Source: Thomasclavelia spiroformis (GTDB lineage Bacteria > Bacillota_I > Bacilli_A > Erysipelotrichales > Coprobacillaceae). From it: 17,082 nucleotides of DNA. Both the position numbers and the translations under genes were made by a program. The notes beneath the pieces are model-generated. The model did no database searches. It was not told where the DNA came from and worked only from the letters and a program-made list of their open reading frames with translations. Shown here one piece after another: positions 13,349-17,082 of the stretch; the first letter of the stretch is position 1; each line of letters begins with the position of its first letter. The stretch spans positions 1-17,082 of the forward strand of contig JAGZCC010000048.1 in assembly GCA_018369555.1 (NCBI GenBank), read 5' to 3'.

Positions 13349-13768
13349 CTAATTGGCATCTAAATAACCTTGCAATATTGCAACGGCTGCCATTTTATCA
13401 ATTACTTGTTTACGTTTTTTTCTTGAAACGTCAGCAAAAATCAATCGATCTTGTGCGACCTTTGTTGTCAAACGTTCATCAACTAACACGACATTTAATC
13501 CTGCAACTTTTTTTTCTAGCATTTCTTTAAACATAATCGAAATTTGTGCTCTTTCACCTAAATCACCATTCATATGTTTAGGTAAACCTAAAACAACTGT
13601 TTTAATTTGATTTTTATTAATTATTTCAGCCACATAGTTTGCTGCCTGTTTATAATTACCATCATTAAAACGGTATGTTTCTAAGCCATGAGCAAGCATG
13701 CCAAGTGCATCACTCATGGCAATACCACAAGTTCTCGAACCTAAATCTAGCCCTAATATTTTTTCCAT
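13349..13768 (-). CDS. ruvX: RuvX/YqgF-family RNase H-fold nuclease
   Basis: 139 residues, the standard length. The N-terminal strand LGLDLGSRTCGIAMSD carries the first catalytic Asp, TVVLGLPKHMNGDLGERA the middle block, and LVDERLTT the second acidic pair; the C-terminal Asp is in AILQGYLDAN. YqgF proteins are RNase H-like; members process pre-16S rRNA 5' ends and have been proposed as Holliday-junction resolvases, so the name is historic. The start is 1 base after the ireB stop, with GGAGAAG upstream, in the conserved order alaS-ireB-ruvX-DUF1292. Confidence 0.94.
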   Translation of the reverse strand: MEKILGLDLGSRTCGIAMSDALGMLAHGLETYRFNDGNYKQAANYVAEIINKNQIKTVVLGLPKHMNGDLGERAQISIMFKEMLEKKVAGLNVVLVDERLTTKVAQDRLIFADVSRKKRKQVIDKMAAVAILQGYLDAN

Positions 13769-13769
13769 T

Positions 13770-14021
13770 TTACTTCTCCAAATATGATTTGACTAGTTCT
13801 TCAATAATCTCATCTCGTTCAACTTGTTGAATTATGTTTCTAGCATTTTTATGACTAGAAATATATGCAGGATCATTAGAGATTAAATAACCTGCAATCT
13901 GATGTACTGCATTATACCCTCTTTCATTTAAAGCATCTATTACCGTTTGAAGATTACTACGAATCATTTCTCGACGCATATCTTCAGAACTAAATACTTT
14001 TGTCTTTGTTAAATCATGCAT
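13770..14021 (-). CDS. ireB: IreB-family regulatory phosphoprotein (UPF0297/DUF965)
   Basis: 83 residues, matching the family length. The sequence opens with DLTKTKVFS, whose threonines correspond to the region phosphorylated by the PASTA kinase IreK in Enterococcus, then VIDALNERGYNAVHQIAGYLISNDPAYISSHKNARNII, the most conserved block. In enterococci IreB is a small cytoplasmic regulator of intrinsic cephalosporin resistance downstream of IreK/IreP. Its role in this organism is not known, and no kinase gene is in the window. It is preceded by AAGGGAGG and follows alaS by 60 bases. Identity is very sure; function by homology. Confidence 0.93.
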   Translation of the reverse strand: MHDLTKTKVFSSEDMRREMIRSNLQTVIDALNERGYNAVHQIAGYLISNDPAYISSHKNARNIIQQVERDEIIEELVKSYLEK

Positions 14022-14051
14022 ATTATTCGACCTCCCTTAAGGCTTTGCCTA

Positions 14052-14075
14052 TAAAACTATTTTACACCAAATAGT
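14052..14075 (-). terminator. Weak hairpin between alaS and ireB, possible attenuator
   Basis: A 7-bp stem, ACTATTT (14056-14062) / AAATAGT (14069-14075), lies 6 bases after the alaS stop codon, followed on the - strand by only TTTAT. It may reduce read-through into ireB-ruvX-DUF1292. The short, AT-only stem makes strong termination unlikely. Confidence 0.35.
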
Positions 14076-14081
14076 CTTAAA

Positions 14082-16691
14082 TTAAAAGAAGTTTTTAAGT
14101 TCATCTTTGATTCCACCAATTTTTTCATTAATTGGACAACCACCTTGAGCAAAATCAGGTTTTCCGCCACCACGGCCATCAACAATAGCATTAATCTTTT
14201 TAACAACATCACCAGCTTTAATTCCACTTGCAACATAGTCTTTACTTACACCAACAAAATATGAACATTTTTCTTCAAATTTAGATACTAAAATAACGAT
14301 TCCAGAATCAATTTTATCTCTAAGATCAAATGCTAATTGTTTAGCTTTATTACTTTCCATATCTTCTTCAACAAATAATACTTTTACACCATTAATATCT
14401 TGAATATCATTCATTCTATTTGCTGCATTTAAAGCATTTAATTTTGAATTCAATGCTTCTACTTCTTTTTTAACAGCATTTAATTCTTCAGTTAAACTTG
14501 TAACTTTGTTAACTACTTCCTTACGATTTTTTAATTTTAAAACCGAACTAATTGTATCAACTGTTTCTTTTTCTAATACTAATGCTTCATAAGCTACCTT
14601 ACCAGTAACTGCTTCAATTCTTCTAATTCCACTACCAACACTTTCTTCAGTTTCAATTTTAAATAATCCGATATTTGAACTATTAGTTACATGACATCCA
14701 CCACATAACTCTTTTGAATAATCACCTACAGAAACTACTCTTACAGTATCACCATATTTTTCATCAAATAAAGCCATTGCTCCACTAGCTAATGCTTCTT
14801 CTTTACTCATATTAGCAATTTCAACATCAATTCCTTTAAAGATAACATCATTGACTTTTTGTTCTACTGCTTTTAATTGTTCATTAGTGATTTTTTCAAA
14901 ATGAGTAAAGTCAAATCTTAAACGACTATCATCAACATATGAACCAGCTTGATTAATATGACTTCCAATTACTTCTTTTAAAGCAGCTTGTAAAATATGT
15001 GTTGCTGTATGATTCGCTGTAATTTTACTACGTTTTTCTTTATCGATTTCTAAAGTTAAAACATCACCAACTTTAATATTTCCACTTTCAAGTTCTACAA
15101 AGTGTAAATGTTGTTGATTTGGTGCTTTTAATACATTTACAACCTTAGCTTTACATTCATCGTTATAAATAATTCCTGTATCAGCACATTGTCCACCCAT
15201 TTCAGCATAGAAAGTTGTTACATCAAAGACAATTTCACCATAATCATCTAATTGATCTGTTTTAACACCATCTTTAAATAATCCAATTACAACACCTCTA
15301 ATATTAGTAGGGTCATATTCAAATGTTGATGGTAAATCAAAAGCCATTAAATCTGGTTTTTGACTTGTCATAGATTCATTATCAACTCTTGCTCCACGTG
15401 AACGCATTTGTTGTAATTTAAGCTCTTCTTTGAACCCTTCTTCATCAACTTTCAAATTAGATTCTTGAGCAATTTCTAATGTAAGTTCAAATGGGAAACC
15501 ATAAGTATCATATAATTTAAAAGCATCTTTACCACTAATAATTCCATCACTATTCTTTTTAATTAATCCACTTAATAACTTTTCTCCATTTGATAATGTC
15601 TTATGAAAAGCCTCTTCTTCTTTTTTAACCAAATCACTAATATAACTAACTTTTTCAGGTAAGTAATCATAAAATTCTTTCATAATTTCACTTACTACAC
15701 CAACTAGATTATACATAAAAGCTTTTTCAATTCCGATTTGTTTACCATAACGAACCGCTCTTCTTAAAATTCTTCTTAATACATAACCACGTCCAGCATT
15801 ATCAAATAATGCCCCATCAGCCAAGGCAAAAGTAACTGTACGGATATGATCTGCAATAACACGATATGCCATTTTGTTTTCTTGATAACTTACATTTGCA
15901 AGCTTTTCAGCTTCATGAATAATTGGTAAAAAGAAATCTGTATCGAAATTTGTTTCACCATCTTGAATAATACTAGTAATTCTTTCTAATCCCATTCCAG
16001 TATCAATATTTTTTTGTGGCAATTCTTCATAATCATTACGATCGACACCTTCTTGAGAATTGTATTGTGAAAATACTAAATTCCAAATTTCGATATAACG
16101 ATCGTTTTCTAATTCTTCATAAAACAATTTTATCCCCAAACCTTCAGGATCATATTTTTCACCACGGTCATAGAAAATTTCTGAATCTGGTCCACATGGA
16201 CCTTCTCCAATTTCCCAGAAATTACCTGGTGTTTTTAACATATGACTTGGATCCACTCCAATTACATCAACCCAATAATTATAGGCTTCTTCATCATGAT
16301 CATGAACAGTAATATATAATTTGTCTTTATCAAAAGCAAACCATTTTTCATCTGTTAATAATTCCCAAGCAAAATCAATTGCTTCTTTTTTGAAATAATC
16401 TCCAATTGAAAAGTTACCTAACATTTCAAAAAAAGTATGATGTCTAGCTGTCTTTCCAACGTTTTCAATATCATTTGTACGAATTGATTTTTGTGCATTA
16501 GTAATACGTGGATTTTCAGGTTTGATTGTTCCATCAAAATATTTTTTTAATGCTGCTACTCCAGCATTGATCCATAGTAAAGTTGGATCGTCATTTGGTA
16601 TTAATGAATGACTAGGTTCTACTTTATGACCCTTACTTTCAAAAAAATCCAAAAACATTTTTCTTACTTGATTTCCAGTTAATTGCTTCAT
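14082..16691 (-). CDS. alaS: Alanyl-tRNA synthetase
   Basis: 869 residues, near the typical 870-880. The class II catalytic core lies in about 1-250, with FFESKGH, the GNFSIGDYFK loop, FWEIGEGPCGPDSEI and NIDTGMGLERI. GRGYVLRRILRRAVRYG is in the tRNA-recognition part. The editing domain has HTATHIL and CGGCH (the four zinc-site residues that clear Ser- and Gly-tRNA-Ala). The C-Ala domain ends in DGRGGGKPDFAQGG. No truncation or odd residue is seen. It starts after AAAGGAG, is controlled by an alanine T-box leader, and leads the conserved alaS-ireB-ruvX-DUF1292 operon. Confidence 0.98.
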   Translation of the reverse strand: MKQLTGNQVRKMFLDFFESKGHKVEPSHSLIPNDDPTLLWINAGVAALKKYFDGTIKPENPRITNAQKSIRTNDIENVGKTARHHTFFEMLGNFSIGDYFKKEAIDFAWELLTDEKWFAFDKDKLYITVHDHDEEAYNYWVDVIGVDPSHMLKTPGNFWEIGEGPCGPDSEIFYDRGEKYDPEGLGIKLFYEELENDRYIEIWNLVFSQYNSQEGVDRNDYEELPQKNIDTGMGLERITSIIQDGETNFDTDFFLPIIHEAEKLANVSYQENKMAYRVIADHIRTVTFALADGALFDNAGRGYVLRRILRRAVRYGKQIGIEKAFMYNLVGVVSEIMKEFYDYLPEKVSYISDLVKKEEEAFHKTLSNGEKLLSGLIKKNSDGIISGKDAFKLYDTYGFPFELTLEIAQESNLKVDEEGFKEELKLQQMRSRGARVDNESMTSQKPDLMAFDLPSTFEYDPTNIRGVVIGLFKDGVKTDQLDDYGEIVFDVTTFYAEMGGQCADTGIIYNDECKAKVVNVLKAPNQQHLHFVELESGNIKVGDVLTLEIDKEKRSKITANHTATHILQAALKEVIGSHINQAGSYVDDSRLRFDFTHFEKITNEQLKAVEQKVNDVIFKGIDVEIANMSKEEALASGAMALFDEKYGDTVRVVSVGDYSKELCGGCHVTNSSNIGLFKIETEESVGSGIRRIEAVTGKVAYEALVLEKETVDTISSVLKLKNRKEVVNKVTSLTEELNAVKKEVEALNSKLNALNAANRMNDIQDINGVKVLFVEEDMESNKAKQLAFDLRDKIDSGIVILVSKFEEKCSYFVGVSKDYVASGIKAGDVVKKINAIVDGRGGGKPDFAQGGCPINEKIGGIKDELKNFF

Positions 16692-16709
16692 ATTTATCTC
16701 CTTTATCCA

Positions 16710-16924
16710 ATATAAAAAGTCGCCCTATTACTAGGAACGACTTAAATCGCGGTACCATCCTAATTCATGAATACTCATGCCCTTTATTAGCTTATAACGT
16801 AGCTTAAACGGTAATTTTTAATTACTCTCCAAAGTAGCTTTCCTATAAACATGATTAGTATTTTCACCAGCCATACTATCTCTAAAAAACATTTTTTATA
16901 GTACTTTTCTTTTTCAACGATTTA
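16710..16924 (-). promoter_or_regulatory. T-box leader (alanine) controlling alaS
   Basis: The - strand leader contains the T-box core AGGATGGTACCGCG (complement of 16748-16761). Its UGGU would pair with the ACCA end of uncharged tRNA-Ala (discriminator A). Upstream is a stem-I region (GGCTGGTGAAAATACTAATC...), with GGAAAGCTACTTTGGAGAG, where GCT (complement of 16836-16838) is the likely alanine specifier. Downstream is the competing terminator. When tRNA-Ala is uncharged, the antiterminator should form and alaS be transcribed. The specifier position is read by eye; the core motif is certain. Confidence 0.93.
16714..16743 (-). terminator. Regulated terminator hairpin of the alaS T-box
   Basis: AAGTCG-TT-CCTA and TAGG-G-CGACTT (16717-16743) form a stem with a small internal bulge and a GTAA loop, followed on the - strand by TTTTT. 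It lies 22 bases before the alaS start codon and just after the T-box core, the expected place. Confidence 0.88.
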
Positions 16925-16928
16925 CCAA

Positions 16929-16957
16929 ATTATAAACTATTCTTATTTATTTTTCAA
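16929..16957 (-). promoter_or_regulatory. alaS promoter
   Basis: On the - strand TTGAAA (complement of 16952-16957), exactly 17 bases, then a perfect TATAAT (16929-16934). Transcription should start near 16922, giving a leader of about 230 bases that contains the whole T-box. Confidence 0.88.
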
Positions 16958-16997
16958 GTTTTGTTTCAATTAAAAAGACAACATTCTGATTCAAAAA

Positions 16998-17055
16998 TGA
17001 TAATGTCTTAATATATCCAATTTGATAATGTCCCAATTGGGTCATTATCAAAAAG
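16998..17055. repeat. Direct repeat plus 32-bp near-palindrome at the right edge
   Basis: TGATAATGTC occurs at 16998-17007 and again at 17023-17032. The second copy is the left arm of TTTGATAATG...CATTATCAAA, a near-perfect palindrome of about 32 bp centred on CCCAATTGGG with a single mismatched position. A smaller palindrome, GTTACAATGTAAC, and an ATAAGG motif follow before the window ends. There is no T-run on either side, so it does not look like a terminator. It may be the repeated end of an insertion sequence or a large operator of the next locus on the + strand. Confidence 0.5.
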
Positions 17056-17082
17056 ATGTTACAATGTAACCTCATTATAAGG

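Noticed and set aside
16016..16312. 98-codon + strand frame (His/Leu/Asn-rich)
   Set aside because: It is antisense to alaS, has no ribosome site, and its composition is that of a complement shadow.

Overview
The window comes from a very AT-rich, low-GC Gram-positive genome. Gene content and gene order point to the Firmicutes, and the protein style suggests a gut Erysipelotrichia (Coprobacillus/Thomasclavelia-like). That assignment is inference from sequence style and was not searched.

Left edge (1-1500, + strand): the end of an ABC transporter locus of the TrpXYZ type, with a partial permease and a complete ATPase, closed by a terminator. A DUF421 membrane protein (-) and a small four-helix membrane protein (+) follow, divergently arranged.

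Core (2555-7083 and 12850-16957, all - strand): read right to left, this is the well-known Firmicute order alaS - ireB - ruvX - DUF1292 gene - mltG - trmR - trhP1 - trhP2 - (udk, absent here) - greA. alaS has a strong promoter and a T-box leader. mltG starts a tightly overlapping operon with its own promoter. It joins a cell-wall lytic transglycosylase to the enzymes that make and methylate 5-hydroxyuridine at tRNA position 34. The DUF1292 protein carries an unusual Cys/His-rich repeat tail.

Insert (about 7100-12850, also - strand): between the DUF1292 gene and mltG, which adjoin in Bacillus, lies a 5.7-kb accessory island. It holds ruins of the UDP-N-acetyl-L-fucosamine pathway: fnlA has only its 3' third, fnlB has two large deletions and an amber codon, and fnlC has a one-base frameshift at its catalytic histidine. 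It also has an Rpn-type nuclease fragment fused to fnlA, an unrecognised broken gene, and an exported YdcF-domain protein. Among the wrecks sits an intact two-gene unit with its own promoter and terminator: a small unknown protein overlapping a VapD-like (Cas2-fold) RNase gene. It is the best candidate for an active, little-described system here.

Right edge (16998-17082): direct and inverted repeats just upstream of the alaS promoter look like the end of a mobile element or an operator belonging to the next locus.
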